DNA of 64,000 nt from Alligator mississippiensis (GCF_030867095.1 NC_081827.1:26040001-26104000); one strand, 5' to 3'; shown: positions 48,790-60,968, counted from the first letter of the stretch. Program-made: numbers and translations. Notes: a model not told the origin generated them from the sequence alone.

Positions 48790-49588
48790 AATAATTTACT
48801 AAAGTGGCCTAAAATATTAAGCTACATTCTTCAAACACTTTCACTGTGCCAACACAGGCACTGTTACCACAGGTATAGTCATCTCAACATCAGTTGAATA
48901 CCCCAGTATTACAGAAGCATAAGCTCTCACTGACCACCCTTGAACCAGCAAGGTTTCCTAGCTATGCCAGCATAGCACAACCACTAGCAGCTGTCTGACA
49001 TATTAATAAGGTAATATACATTATTGAACAGCAACTTGGGACTGCCCGCTGCCAAAACCATTTCAATTTGACGGGTTGGGGCAGACCTGAAGTCTCCCCT
49101 CCAGCCAAACAAAGATCAGGAATAGATACTGATTTGCGCCACCCTGCCATTTCCATCTAGCACACAGCCTCTTGAGTCCGACCGCTGGCATTGGGGTGCC
49201 CTGCCTCACCACTGCGAGAAATAAGCAACAAGCCATGACAGATTGGCAAGGTTCAGCACATCATGCCCTATAGCCCCAGCTGCTTCCAGAGGTGTCCCTG
49301 GGCCAGTCTAGTTTACAAGGTTGCATCTTAAAACTGCAACAACAAAAATGACGCGTCCTGGGTGAAGCCCAGAGCACCCCGGGCGCAGCTCAGAGCCACC
49401 CGTTGTGATCCCGCCCCGAGCCAAGAAGGCCGGGCCCAGCGCCGCGCCCGAGGCAGAGGCGCAGGGCAGACGGGCGGGGAAGGACAGAAGGAGCCAGGGC
49501 AGGCGCTGGGGGAGGGGAGCGCGGCGCGGACGCTCCCGGCCGCCGCCTCAGCCGGCTTGGGCCGCCGCCAGCCCCGCAGGAATGCAGC

Positions 49589-49600
49589 GGTCACATGACC
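49589..49600. promoter_or_regulatory. M-box / CLEAR-like E-box
   Basis: GGTCACATGACC contains GTCACATGAC, a site type bound by MITF/TFE factors and USF. Inside the CpG island. Confidence 0.4.
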
Positions 49601-49642
49601 TCCGGCGGACGTGCGGCTCCCGGCCCTCTCCAGGGAGCCCCC

Positions 49643-49653
49643 GCGCCATCTTG
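49643..49653 (-). promoter_or_regulatory. YY1 motif, minus strand
   Basis: The minus strand reads CAAGATGGCGC, the YY1 consensus. In mammalian promoters such sites lie just downstream of start sites and point along the transcript, here leftwards. Confidence 0.5.
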
Positions 49654-49810
49654 GACTGACGCAGTTACAAATGCAGGCGCGGGCGGGCGCCGCCGCCCTC
49701 CTTCCTGCTCGGCCGCAACCCCGCTTTCCTCGCGGCACGGAGCGTCGGGCCGTCTGCCCGCTTGCTCCTCGCGCCGGCGTCTCCTCGCGCCCGCCGGGCT
49801 CCCTCGCGCC

Positions 49811-49825
49811 CGCCATCATGGCGCC
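49811..49825. promoter_or_regulatory. Facing GCCAT/ATGGC motif
   Basis: CGCCATCATGGCGCC holds a YY1 core in both orientations. Confidence 0.4.
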
Positions 49826-49899
49826 CGTTTCCTCCCTTTGCACCAGCCTCCCCCGGCAGCTCCCGGCCCTGCCCCGCTGCGGCTGGCCCTACTGCAGGA

Positions 49900-49949
49900 T
49901 GATGTCAGCGCCAGCCAATCGGGGCGCGCCAGCCCGCGCGGCGATTGGC
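49900..49949. promoter_or_regulatory. CRE-like site plus facing CCAAT pair
   Basis: TGATGTCA (49900-49907), CCAAT on the plus strand (49915-49919) and CCAAT on the minus strand (ATTGG, 49944-49948). The two CCAAT boxes are about 29 bases apart, a normal spacing for cooperating NF-Y sites. This is the best core-proximal promoter cluster in the island. Confidence 0.6.
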
Positions 49950-50061
49950 TGCGGCGCCCCCCGCCCAGTCTCCACCGCGGTTCGCTGCGGGGCCGAGCGG
50001 GGGGAGGGGAGAGAAAAAAAAAAAGAAGAAAAAAAAAAACCGCGACGACCAAACCCACCGG

Positions 50062-50113
50062 GACGCCGGCCGCCATTTCGCGCAACAACAGGCAGAAGCC
50101 GAGCGAGCGCCCT
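50062..50113 (-). other. Possible small exon with Kozak ATG, minus strand
   Basis: The minus strand has a polypyrimidine tract ending CTCCCTAG, then GGCGCTCGC...GCGAAATGGCGGCC with a strong ATG context, and then CCG/GTGGGT, a fair donor. An E2F site (TTTCGCGC, 50076-50083) and a YY1 core overlap it. The pyrimidine tract could equally be ordinary promoter sequence. Confidence 0.2.
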
Positions 50114-50283
50114 AGGGAGAGAGAAAGAGAGAGAAACACACGCACACGTACACGCGGGGGTTAGACAGGGAAAAAACACCCACAGACTCCGCCAGGGTCA
50201 CAAGACGTTTAATCGCCCCCTCCCCCCCAGCTCGGCGCCCCGTTACAGCCGCCTCTGCCTCCATCAGCAACAGCTCCCTTCAC

Positions 50284-50434
50284 CTCGGCTCTCTGCTGCC
50301 GCGGCGGAGCCCCCAACTCCCTCTCCCCCAGGCAGGACTAGGCTATGGTGCCGTTGCCGCTGCTTCTCCTCCCGTGCCCCGCTCGCGGCGGCTCCATCGA
50401 GGCAGGGGAAGCGCTGCCAGCGCCGCTTTTATCC
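50284..50434 (-). other. Possible minus-strand first exon
   Basis: On the minus strand a TATA-like GGATAAAAGC (50426-50434) is followed by a 19-codon upstream frame (ATG near 50398) and a very good donor, CCGAG/GTGAAG, at 50284/50283. Together they would make a short 5' UTR exon of a leftward gene. No RNA evidence is available. Confidence 0.25.
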
Positions 50435-50885
50435 GCTGCGCCGAGCTTGCGCACTGCGACCGGCTCGCTCGGCCCCTGGTGGGCGTCGAGTGAAAGCCCG
50501 GCCGCCTCCCTCCCCCCTCGCGCAGCCATCTCCTCGCCGGAGGGGTCGGAGCCGGAGCCGGGCGGAGGGGGCTGCGCCTGAGCCGAGCTCCGGCGGCTCC
50601 AAATAAGGGCAGCCCCGTCCCTGCCCCCTGGGCGAGCGCCAGGAGCCGCCGCCACAGGCCCGCGCACACGGGGAGCGCCCGTCCTCGCACTGCCACGCGT
50701 CCCGCTGTGTGGCCCAGCGGCTCCCCACCCCCGGGCTCCTCCACGCTTCGTCTGTCGGGAAGAGTCGCCCCGATGTCGTGCGGGGCGACTCCGGCCCGCC
50801 CTGCCCAACAAAGTCAGGGCGCCACCCGCGTAAAATGGACCCCGGGGAGGCCTCCACGGGCCCGGGCGGCGCCTCAGCCCACAAG

Positions 50886-50897
50886 CAAAATGGCGGC
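50886..50897 (+). promoter_or_regulatory. YY1 motif, plus strand
   Basis: CAAAATGGCGGC, a full YY1 consensus, oriented rightwards about 370 bases before the splice donor at 51254. A second core faces it at 50985-50994 (GCCATTTTCC). Confidence 0.55.
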
Positions 50898-50984
50898 TGT
50901 TTGGCTTCGCCCTGGTAACCCTGCCCCTGCCAGGCGGGGCGGGCGAGCCCGTGCAGGGGGGGGAGGAGGGAGGGGAGAGCGGAC

Positions 50985-51254
50985 GCCATTTTCCCAGAGA
51001 GGCAGTGACATAGGGAGCGTAGGCGGCTGAAAGGAGGGAGGCACGGGAGCTGCGGCGGCTGCGGGGTTGGTACACGGGTCCTGAGGCACGGGCGCTTCCC
51101 GGCTGGTCCCTGCAGGCTTCAGGCGCTCCGGGGTGCGCGGGGCTGAGCGCTGCCCGGCCGGGGACAGCCGCAGTGGGGCTGCTGCATTGTTGTGGCCGGG
51201 CTGGGAGAGGGGCTCGGCTCGCCCGTGCTGCCGCCTGGCCTGCGACCATTCCCG
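50985..51254 (+). other. Candidate non-coding first exon of a rightward gene
   Basis: The segment ends CATTCCCG/GTGAGTG, a near-perfect 5' splice site (donor GT at 51255). No in-frame coding start continues to the donor in a recognisable protein, so this is most likely a 5' UTR exon. The start site is not defined; 50985 is only where the YY1-rich promoter DNA begins. The intron would run at least to the window end. Confidence 0.45.
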
Positions 51255-51360
51255 GTGAGTGTCCGCGCGGGCCGGGCCGGGGAGGGGGCGTGTGCGGGTG
51301 GCGGTGCCCGGGGCCGCCCGCCGCGCTGCGAGACACGAAAGAGCCGCTGTCCCTCGTGAA

Positions 51361-51369
51361 CATGGCGGG
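51361..51369 (+). promoter_or_regulatory. ATGGCGG motif in presumed intron 1
   Basis: CATGGCGGG, about 107 bases after the donor; one of a series of ATGGC motifs (also 51523). Confidence 0.3.
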
Positions 51370-51800
51370 CTGTGGGCGCGGAGGAGCCGAGGGGGTGGCG
51401 GTCACGCCAGCTGTGCGCCGTCCCTCGGGCCGGGAGGGGAGCCGGGCTGCCCGGGTGCTGAGGGGAGGCAGCCTCTTCCCTCCTGCTCTCCCTGCTTGCA
51501 CGTTACTGCTTTGTGGGGCTAAAATGGCTCGTTGTGGGCCTAATCTCCTCGCCCTCCACACCCCCCTCCCCCGCCCCGTGCAGCTCTCCGCGCTGGGCTG
51601 TAACCTGGGCGATCAGAAAACACAGTTGGGAAGAGTTTCTGTGCCCATTTGAAAGGGGGGTGATTCTCCCATCCCCCTCCCTGGGAAGGAGCCGAAGGCA
51701 ATCTGTGATGCCCCCGCCTGCTGGGGTTTGGTCTCTCTCCGTGCTCCCTGCCTGGCACAGGTCAAATCCCCTCTGGAGAGGGATTGGGGGAGCGCTCCCT

Positions 51801-54008
51801 ATTGCTGCAGGCAGGGGAGGAGAAACAAGCGGTTCACTAAAGAGGGGAGAAGAAATCTCACCTCACTGGATAATTAAGGTCCTGTATTCCCCCTGTGCCC
51901 AGTCGCTTGGAAATGGAGGGTGGCTTCAAGCCCTGAGGTCCCCGAAATGATGTCCTCTCCCTCAGATTAAAGGCAGAATTTAAGGGCTGTGTCTGCATTT
52001 CAGACTGCTTTTAGTCTCCGTTTATTTACATCCTCTTCAAAGCATTAATAACCAAACGGTTTTTGTCTTCCTGAGACCTACCTCAATGAAAGGAAAGAGA
52101 GGTCTGTGGCCGTAGGTAGTAGACGTAAGTGTTTGACCATAAACACGCTACTTTTGGAGTCACTTATTTAAAATGTAGAGTAAAAATTGTAATTTCCCTC
52201 TTTTGTCCTTTAGAGATTCTAAAAATGGCGGCCTCGGGCTGATGTTGTGGTAATCTAATCAGCTCGGGTCCTCCACACCCCATGCAGTGCGTTTGTCTGC
52301 AGCATATTACAGGCTTATTATGCTTAAATGAAAAGCCCAGTTTTCTTCCAATCCTGTACAAAACATATCTTGACTTTGCTAGGATTAAAATGCAGTGTTT
52401 CAGCTGATTAATTTTATTGGTTATGTGTGTGAAAGGCAAATGAACGAGACCACTTTTGCAGTGGGAGGAGGGGGGGGAGAGAGGACAGACTCAAGCAGCT
52501 TCTTGGGGTGTGTGCGTTTCATTGAGGTTATATGCATGCCATGCTAATCTTGCTTTCTGTGTTAAAAATAATTTGGGCAAATTCCTGTCTCTACTAATTA
52601 ATTGAAAACTGGCTGGGAGTATAATCTAGTGCTAACACAAAGACTGCTAATATTTATCAAATAAAGACAAAGTTAGAACCACCAGGTTCTTAGATCTCTT
52701 GTTTGTGAATGTCATGTTCACTTTCATTCAGTAACAGACCTTCTTTACTGGAGACAGTGGTCTTGTTGGCGATGCTGATAGTTTGGGAATACAAGAATAC
52801 TATTTTGAGATTAATATTCAAGGAGGCTTGCAGACAGAATTAAAAAGCTGTTACTTTGCTGCTTTGGGTTTAAAGTTTACATAGCCATGCATAATTATTT
52901 GGCATGAGAATCTTTTAAACTCACTAAAGTCATATTTTGACATACAGAAAAAGTGAAACTGTAGTTCCTTCTCTTTCCTTTCCCAAATGAAATATGAGCC
53001 TTTTAGTATCATCACTATAAATATGCTACAGTGTGCGTGTGTGGGAAGTGAGGGGGGGCCGGATGGGGCAGGGACTTATTCTTTGGTAGGTGATATATTT
53101 ATTGAGCACAGTTGTGATCCCCAGATCTTATTGCAAATATGGAAGCTTGTTGGGGGTTTAGTATGGGTTAAGTTTCAGTTTTAAAAAAGTAAATGCAAAT
53201 TTGTCATTTTTAGACCAGTCTGTAAATTTTGTCCTTACTATAATGAGGGAAAAGTTTCCATTCTAATATATCGTTGGAATGTTCTGGATCTAGAGAAACA
53301 ACAAAAAGATTTCTATTAAAATGGCATTTTTCTTTTAACTTAAAGAATTGAGCAGTGTTATTTCTAGGAGAGTTGATAGTATTTCCTTTAGGTATGTATC
53401 ATTTGAACAGCAAGATTGGGGGTAAGACCTGCGTTACAGGTTAATGCACACCTTCCTTGTATTGAGGCCAAAGACTGAGCGACTTGAACCCTTCAAGTAA
53501 TATGTTAATGATCTAGTAATGCATGTCCCATCATATTTTATACCCATGATGATGTGATCTTTTAAAATTGAAATCTATATTTTATTTCACAGTATATATT
53601 TTAAAAAACAACAACTAGGGATTGTTAGAAGGCTTGTGTTAAACTTCTGGGGGTTTCTAAATTGTAGAGATTTTTCTACTTTTTTTTTCCCCCTCTAGGT
53701 TTCTATTTTTTAATCAAGTGCATAAATTTCTAATTGTACTATGGTTTCTGTGAAAATATGAAGTATCTGATTGGTTTTGTCTCTCTAGGTAGTTGTTCCT
53801 ATTTATGTGACCCTAGTTATGCTGAATTAGACAACACTGGCAACATTTCATTTAAAATGAACAATAATACCCCATGATTTAGAAGTAATTTGAAAAGCTG
53901 AAATGAAAATTTGAAATTTCAAAAAAATGCACAGCATTGTCTTTGTTAGCCTTAATTATTTTTGTACTATAAGACCTCCTTAGAAATTGGGAAATCTTCC
54001 AGATTCTT
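51801..54008. other. Presumed intron 1, AT-rich
   Basis: T and G exceed A and C on the + strand, as in introns of rightward genes. No coding exon recognised. A possible micro-exon is listed at 52213-52248. Confidence 0.4.
52213..52248 (+). other. Possible micro-exon or intronic YY1 site
   Basis: A pyrimidine tract ending TTTGTCCTTTAG is followed by AGATTCTAAAAATGGCGGCC, a short frame MAASG-stop, and then GTG/GTAATC. The ATGGCGGCC is a strong YY1 match lying about 0.4 kb outside the CpG island. Either a 36-base 5' UTR exon with an upstream ORF or a lone regulatory site. Confidence 0.25.
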
Positions 54009-54165
54009 CATCTGTGACCTTGGGTGAGTCACTTCAGTTCTCTATTTCTCACTTTCTCCATCTGTAAAATGGAGATAGTAATGCTTCCTTACCTTACAGG
54101 GCTGCTTTGAGGCTAAATTAATTTAAATGTTTTGAGGCACTGAGGTATCATGTTAATGATTTTCA
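54009..54165 (+). repeat. MIR-like SINE, plus strand
   Basis: CATCTGTGACCTTGGGTGAGTCACTTC...CCATCTGTAAAATGGAGATAGTAATG...CCTTACAGGGCTGCTTTGAGG follows the MIR consensus closely over about 150 bases, from just after the tRNA-derived head to the tail. Confidence 0.85.
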
Positions 54166-56778
54166 GGGCAAAGTCTCTAAAGGAAAAAAATATATTTATG
54201 CCCTTCTTCCCCTTACCAAAAAGGGAGTCTTTATGCTTTCATAAGGGTTATATTGAAATCTTTAATAAAAGTTTTTATTTTAGGGAAACATCCAATTTTG
54301 AATGAGAAATTTATCAGTATTCTCCAAATGGCAGACTTAATAGATGAATTAATATCTTTTTAGTAATTTGGATTCCAGATCCTAAAACCATCTCTACCCC
54401 TAGGTAGCTGATTTCAATAGCATACATGTGATCATTAATCTGAAGGAGAACAATAATATTTTAAATTTTTTTTTGAGAATTTGTCATAATTCATGGACTC
54501 AGATCATTTTTATATGTATAAGATCTGTGGTAAGGTTTTCATGTATAGAACTGAATTAGTATTTTGTTTGGAAATAATCTATATTCTTGCCTAGATTTAA
54601 GAGTTCTGAAGTTTGAAGAATATATTTAGGCTTAATCCCGCAAAGACAATTAAATGCTGATTTTATGTAGTAATATTGATGTTTCAAGTATTTGTAGGGC
54701 AGAAAGTTAAGTGCCTCTGGCAAGTCTTGGAAGAGTGAGGGTGGTCTTGGTCCCAAGTAACCACTGAGTTAAGTGTTGTATAATACACGCTACCAAAAAA
54801 AAAAGTAGTCAGGGAAAAAAAAGGTCTAGATGCACAAAAATTCTTAAGGGGCTTCCCTGCATCCTGACTTAAATAGCAGACTGAAGCTTTTAAATTGGTT
54901 CCTGGTTTTGTGATGCCAACATAACCTACGTTTGTACTGGTCTCAACATTTTCAGATTTTATTGGGTTGTGACCTTGGACCAGGTACTGTTTTTAAGTTG
55001 TTTGGGATAACTGCAGTAAAAATGGCACCAGGATTTAAATGAACCTTCAGTTTTATAGGGATGTTCTTCCTTGTTTGGGCATCTGTTGGCTGCTGACTAG
55101 ATCTCCTAAGAGTCTGTATCACTGTTCTCTAGACTTGGAAAGCTATGTGAAGTTCATTGGACCTTCCATACACATACAATGTAGGCTTTTCTAGAATGAT
55201 AGTCATCTTAATATTGTTTCATTTCTATTCGTACTAGCCAGAAAACTAAAAGATACCTCAGCAGAAGTTAAACTTGTCTCCTGAAATAACATCTGCAGAG
55301 CCACAATCATGTGCAGGAAAAAAAATGTAACTACAGTAGAAAAAAAATGTAATAATAATTTCACCTGCTACCTTTAGAGCCTGATTAAGATGGAGTACAA
55401 CAAAAATGTATTTGAAAAATGTTCATGGGCCTTCATAGACAGGAACTGGCTATCACAGAAACATTTTAGTTATCTTGCAGAATTTCTTATACATTTTTTT
55501 TTAATTATTTTTTTTAAGATTCCTGTGCTGATAATTAGTTGGATGAGCTCTCAGAGTAGTCCCATAGATTTATTAATGCATTATAAAATGGTAAAAAGTA
55601 ATCTTTATTATTACAGTGAACCATAGAGACTGTAGTTTATTATATTATATTTTTGCTGTTTGAGGATTTTTATTCATTTCTCTTTTTTTCTAAATAAGAA
55701 TCTAAGAAAGTAGCTTACCAAGGGCCTTCATAAATTTAAAGAGTACTTTCTTCCACGGTCCAAATGAACTTTTTGATGTACATCCTATATGTTTTGAAAG
55801 GGTAAATACTTTGAACCCTGCACAAGTGAAGTGTGTTTAATGGTTTATGTCTATTACTTAGAGGGAAAACCACCATTTTTTAATATTCTCCTTCATTTTG
55901 GTAGAAATTTAGGTGGGAATTGCTGGGTAGTTAGTATTTTTGTTTTGTTTGTTTGTTTGTTTTTGAAAGTCAGTTTATACATACAAGTGCCAAAATACAG
56001 GCATGAAGTCCAGTTTTAAGACAAGAATTTCCAAAGATATTTTTAATTTACTTTTAATATCTGTCACAGCAAAAGTTCTACTATAAAAATGGTGTTTTCA
56101 TTATTCTTGTGGCTTTTAGTGGGCTTTTCTTGGGGGCTTGGGGAAAATGTAATTTAGGTTATCTTTGATCACTTTTTTCACTCCATAAATTAAATTATTG
56201 TGAAAACTAACTCAGATCAGGGTATGACTAATTTTAATGAGCTTTTTACGCATGTTGTATAATTAAAAATAACAACTACATTCATTTATGTTAAAATAGA
56301 TGTAAATATCTCCATAAATTTAGCAAGATGATAATGAAAACCATGCAATATACTTTTCAGATGAAAAAATCTTGCTTCTCAGCTGTTTCAAGTTAATATT
56401 TTCAAATAATTTTATGTAGTTATGACTTGGTTGTAATACTGATTCCCCCCCTGACCAATTCTGGTAATAGTCTGTTGCATTTGATTGTGAATTTTCTTAA
56501 CTTTCATGTTGTCCCTACTAGTCAGAGAGAAATTATGCCTAACTATTAAGTGTGTGGTTGTATGGGAGTCATGTTTAGAGCCATCTGTCTGTTAAACTAG
56601 ACGACTGATATTCCATGCCTAGACAGCTGATCATACCTTAACAGCTGGTTTAAATGGACTCTTTCACTACTGTAAAAATATTTTATTGCAGTTGCTATTT
56701 AATTTGAAAATTAGGATTGTAATATTGCAGAGAAGTATTTTTGTGGGTAGTTTCACAGATTCACACAAGTTTCGATTG
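54166..56778. other. Presumed intron, AT-rich
   Basis: T-rich on the + strand, including T/G runs at 55937-55965. No exon, RNA gene or terminal repeat recognised. Confidence 0.45.
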
Positions 56779-56786
56779 TTCTAGAA

Positions 56787-56986
56787 CAGTTGGAAGCCAA
56801 CCTTTTCGGTTGATGTGCTACGAATTAGCTTCTTATCCTGCCCAAATGCCACTCTACTTCCCTTGCTCTTGCCCTATCTGCTGTTCTGCTTGCTGTTCCC
56901 TGCCCTATCTGCTGTAGTGTTGCCTGTTCCCTACCCAGTCTGCTGTGTGCCACACCCAGAGGCTGCCCATGCCACATGTGACACAC
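56787..56986. mobile_element. Short hAT-like element
   Basis: Starts CAGTTGGAAGCCAACC and ends CCACATGTGACACAC. Flanks TTCTAGAA (56779-56786) and TTCTAAAA (56987-56994) agree at 7 of 8. The interior contains 'ctgctgtt/ctgccctatct' repeated units. Confidence 0.65.
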
Positions 56987-56994
56987 TTCTAAAA

Positions 56995-59407
56995 AAATGA
57001 AGAGAGGTTACAGCTCTTCCCCTCAACTCTGGGTTTTGTTTTTTTGGCTTGCTCTTTGCTTGGAATGCAACTTTGGAATAAGAGCATGTTAACCTGAGAA
57101 TAAAAAAAAACCCCTCTTTATATCTTTCCATTTTTTTATTGAAAAAGTTGCAATTATCTCCATGGTTACTGGGACAGAGTTTCATCTTTTGGAGCTGGGA
57201 TTTCAATTTTCAGTTTCAGCTGTAAGCATCAGATGAAACTGTTCATCCAATACTTAATGGAAAATTAAAAAATAATCCCTGGAGGAAAAGCTATCTACTT
57301 AGACTTCTGAGCAGCCATTCACTTCCTGTTCCATGTGTTAAAAGTTGCAGTTTATGCTTGCATTGTTACTTACAAATTTTGTCACTGTTTGAGATTATGA
57401 TAAAATCATTTCAGCTCAAAACGATGCTTCCACAGTTGATTAAAAACAACAACAAAAAACCTATAAGCAAACCAGCATGTGGCTATCAAGAAATAAATTA
57501 GAGTTATTTGGGACCATAGTTTAGCTGCTGAAAATAAAGAGGGAGCTTTAAACAGCCATGAAAGATAAAAAACTTTTGATGAGTTAAAAGCTTAGTCTTC
57601 CTAGTTTAATCATTAAGCTTTCCTCCAACTTCTGAAAACTGAAGAGATAAAAGTGGGAGTTTCAATCCAGGATCCATTCAAGTAAAATGCTGCTTAAAAG
57701 AAAGGGAAAACTATATGTGTAGGGATCTGCATAAGTGGAAAAAACTGTAAAGTAAAATAGAAAAAGATTTAATTGAATGATCCGGTTTTAAGCTATTTTA
57801 TGTGCATAATATATTAGTAATTAGTGAAACAAAAATTGCGTTGGTTTCTCACAAGATCTGAAACACTTATGCTGTGTTTCAACCAATTTTAATTGTAGCT
57901 AGCTAGTGAATATCGTAAAAACCTGTATTTTCTCCTGTCACATTAATATGAAACGTTCTTAATCAGCAGCTATTCACTGTAGGAAAAAGGCATTTGAAAA
58001 TTGATACTTTAAAATATAATTTTTCAGAGGTTTATTATAATTAAGACCCTTCCGTTGCAGCATTAGGTAGATGTTATGAAAAATAGCACAGTAATAGAGA
58101 TGTAACTTACTGGGCCTGCTTATTGAACACTGCCTAAAGATGGCTGTTGAAGTGCCTGATTTCAAATGTTAATTGTGAATAATGAGAAACAATAAATACT
58201 AATGAATGTAGTTAATTTTACTTCTAGAGGAGTTTTTGAATGTATAGTATAACTTTTTAGGGAACAGTTTCGTAAATATCTTCAAACTGTTCTCCTGCAG
58301 TCGTCAAATTCACTGAGATGTGAGAATTATATTTGGAATGAAGTCATATTTTTTCATTTATTAGATTGTTAAATTGATTGGCTTGATGTTGACTATTAGA
58401 AATTTTTATTGTAGAGGAATTCTGCATCTAATGGTAATAGAAAAATGGTGAGACACCAAGTTTATTGTGAAAGATTAGACAAGTTTAATATTAACCAATT
58501 GTTATTTTCTGTAAATTAATAAAGAACAAAACTTGGCACTATGCATTTGTATTATATTTATTTTTCCTGCCAGTAGATTGTCCTAGTAAAAATATAACAC
58601 CTGTTTGTGGTTTTAAGCCCCTTACAGGTGTTATGTATCTACTGGGAGAATTGTTGCTCTCCTCTTAGAAACTACAAGATGTACACTTCTTCATTGAATT
58701 TATCATGGGGGGGAATATATCCCCCCAAGATAAATTTGCATGTCAACCTGGAAGATCTCCTTTGTTAAAGACTCTTACTCAAGAATGAGCACTCTTGTAC
58801 TTCTTTTCTTGATGATTTCTGAATGTTTGATGGAGCTTCAAGATAGATGGACCTTTTTTGAGAGACAAAGTGTGTGGGATTTTTTCCACCTTGAGACAGT
58901 TAATAATTCTTAACAGTTTTAGGGAGCTTGAATAGTTACAGCTGGAGACATGCTGTTGGGATTATATTCCCTCTCCTTTTTTTCTTTTTTGTTGGCTTCT
59001 GTAGAGAATGAGTGATGGCAATAAACTGAGGTTTTAAAATCAAAGAGCCAAAGCTCTTCAATTACCTTCACTCTTTCTCTGAACTCTTTTTCATTCTATT
59101 TGTCCCTTCCTTGATGCCTGCTGAGCTAATTCACTTATTCTCATTCATTCCATAGCTCAAGTTTTTATTTCCTTTCTATTCCTCACTCTTTTCCTCCACT
59201 ACTCTTTTCTCCCCCTCCATAGCTCCTTTCAGTGTCATGCTTCCCCTTCTTGGGGGAGGATGAGGAGGAAGTAAGAAGAGAGGGAAAAATAAAGGGAAAC
59301 CCTGAAGGCCTTCTAGTGGACAGGGAGAAATCTCTAGAGAAATAAATATTTAGTTCCTTTCACCCATTCCTATGTTAGTCCCATGTCTAATAGAGGAGCC
59401 CTTAGAT
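56995..59407. other. Presumed intron, AT-rich
   Basis: No coding exon or repeat family recognised; C/T-rich block at 59080-59250. Confidence 0.45.
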
Positions 59408-59415
59408 ATCTAAAT

Positions 59416-59558
59416 CAGGGGTTCCCAACCTTTTTATGCTGCAGACAGGCAAACCATGGACTGAAAGTGACCAGCATATTGCAGGCAGGCAGCCAGTCCT
59501 TTTTTATACTCTGTATACCAGGCCGTGGCTCGGGGCGGGAGGGTGTTGGCAACCCCTG
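59416..59558. mobile_element. Short hAT element
   Basis: Starts CAGGGGTTCCCAACC and ends GTTGGCAACCCCTG, a good inverted pair. Flanks ATCTAAAT (59408-59415) and GTCTAAAA (59559-59566) agree at 6 of 8. 143 bp, no coding capacity. Confidence 0.85.
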
Positions 59559-60121
59559 GTCTAAAAGAAGGATGGCCAGTTTGTGGTATGCATGCCACTC
59601 TTGGTGCAAGCAGCCTCTGTGTGGGCACATGGCAGACTGGGGTGCAGACATTTAACACAGTGGCAGATAGAGCGGGGGCAAAAAACAGAGCAACAGGTTG
59701 AATGAGAAGCATGGTGAACGAAGCAGAAAGCAAATCGGATCAAATCAGATCAGGCAGGGAGCACAGGGCAGGAAGCAGAAGGTAGAGCAGCTGACTTGGC
59801 ATGGGAAGGGGTTTGGAGTGGTACGTGGGGAGGGTGTGGGGCTATGTTGTGGCATCCTGCCAAAAAGGTTGCTTCCACTGGCCTAGATGATAATGAAGTG
59901 GGCCTTGGAGCCTAGTTGAAACTAGCTTCCCTCTATACCAGTTGCTGAGATTAATTAACAGCTGAATAACTGATGTAAGATTGCAGGGGGAAGAGGGTAG
60001 AAGACTCTTCAGGAGTAGGCTTCTGAGGATGGGATCAGTCATTTTGCTTTTGATCTACTTACAAGTCATGTTAAGGGTCTTGCAACTTCTTAGTAACATT
60101 CTATAGTCAATAGTGACACTA

Positions 60122-60125
<4 letters not shown>

Positions 60126-60152
<27 letters not shown>
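60126..60152. repeat. (TG)n microsatellite
   Basis: About 13 TG units. Confidence 0.95.
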
Positions 60153-60968
60153 TAGGGATGTAAGTATCCTTTAAAAATTATCTATTTAACCTCCTCTAAT
60201 TATATTGGTTAAACAGTAGCTCATTCCTAGTTTAGTGACCTTCACCAGAAACAGCCCTGGCCTCTTATGTCTTCGCTGTGTGCCCGGTGCTGTGTTGCCT
60301 TCCCCTCTTGGGGTTCTGTGGTGCCTTACTGCTGCAGCAGCAAGACTCCCAGCCCCACAGTTGCTCTGCTCAGCCCCCACCTCCACTCCCCACAATGGTA
60401 GGGCCTGGGCAGGGTGACAGACTCCCTGCGCCTCCCGCCACACCTGTGCTGCAGTGGCCTGGACCTGGACAGCTCCCCTGTGCTGCCTGACAGGGCCTTC
60501 CCCAGCTGGCCCCCCTGCCTGGGGGGGGGGGGATTCCAGTCCCAGTGGAGCATCTTCCAGTGGGTGTGCTGCATCCTTTCCCCTCTCCCATCTGTGGGAC
60601 ATACAAAGTACTGAGTCCCTCAGAAAGAAAGAGAAAAAAAAAAAGCCAAATTATAAATCCTACAGTGTAGTTTAACAACAAAGAAGTACGGTCTAAATGC
60701 CAACTGTCTGAAAATAACGTGCAAATACATTGAAAAAAGTCAGTTTCTGTCTCAGCAGCTTGCATCTCCAATGCTGATGAATAGAAAAAGCATTGTACAA
60801 GGGAGGAAATAAAAATACCCATCTTTTCTAGTAACGTTTAACTTTGGGTTTATCTCCATTCCCTATAAAAGTTCTTTTGTTCTTTGCTCACTCCCTAACA
60901 ATTATACAAATAAACTACTCCAGGTAATTATACCCCACTTACCTCCTTATACCCCACTTACCTCCATC

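Larger units (their letters stand above)
49360..51800. promoter_or_regulatory. Large CpG island, probably a divergent promoter
   Basis: CpG-dense, GC-rich DNA over about 2.4 kb, in sharp contrast with the AT-rich flanks. It carries YY1, NF-Y, CRE-like, E2F and M-box motifs and at least one good splice donor on the + strand. Open frames of 407, 331 and 189 codons cross it on both strands, but they overlap one another and are Pro/Arg/Ala-rich, as expected by chance in CpG-rich DNA. No protein is recognised. Skew on the two sides supports one gene in each direction. Confidence 0.9.

Noticed and set aside
50062..50113. MAAGVP start resembling the N-terminus of AAGAB
   Set aside because: Only six residues agree; the next codons (VGLVVAVFFF) do not follow that protein, and ATGGCGGCC is explained by a YY1 site.
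49328..51950. Long open frames (up to 407 codons) on both strands in the CpG island
   Set aside because: They overlap each other in several frames, are Pro/Arg/Ala/Gly-rich, match no family I know, and stop codons are simply rare in CpG-rich DNA.
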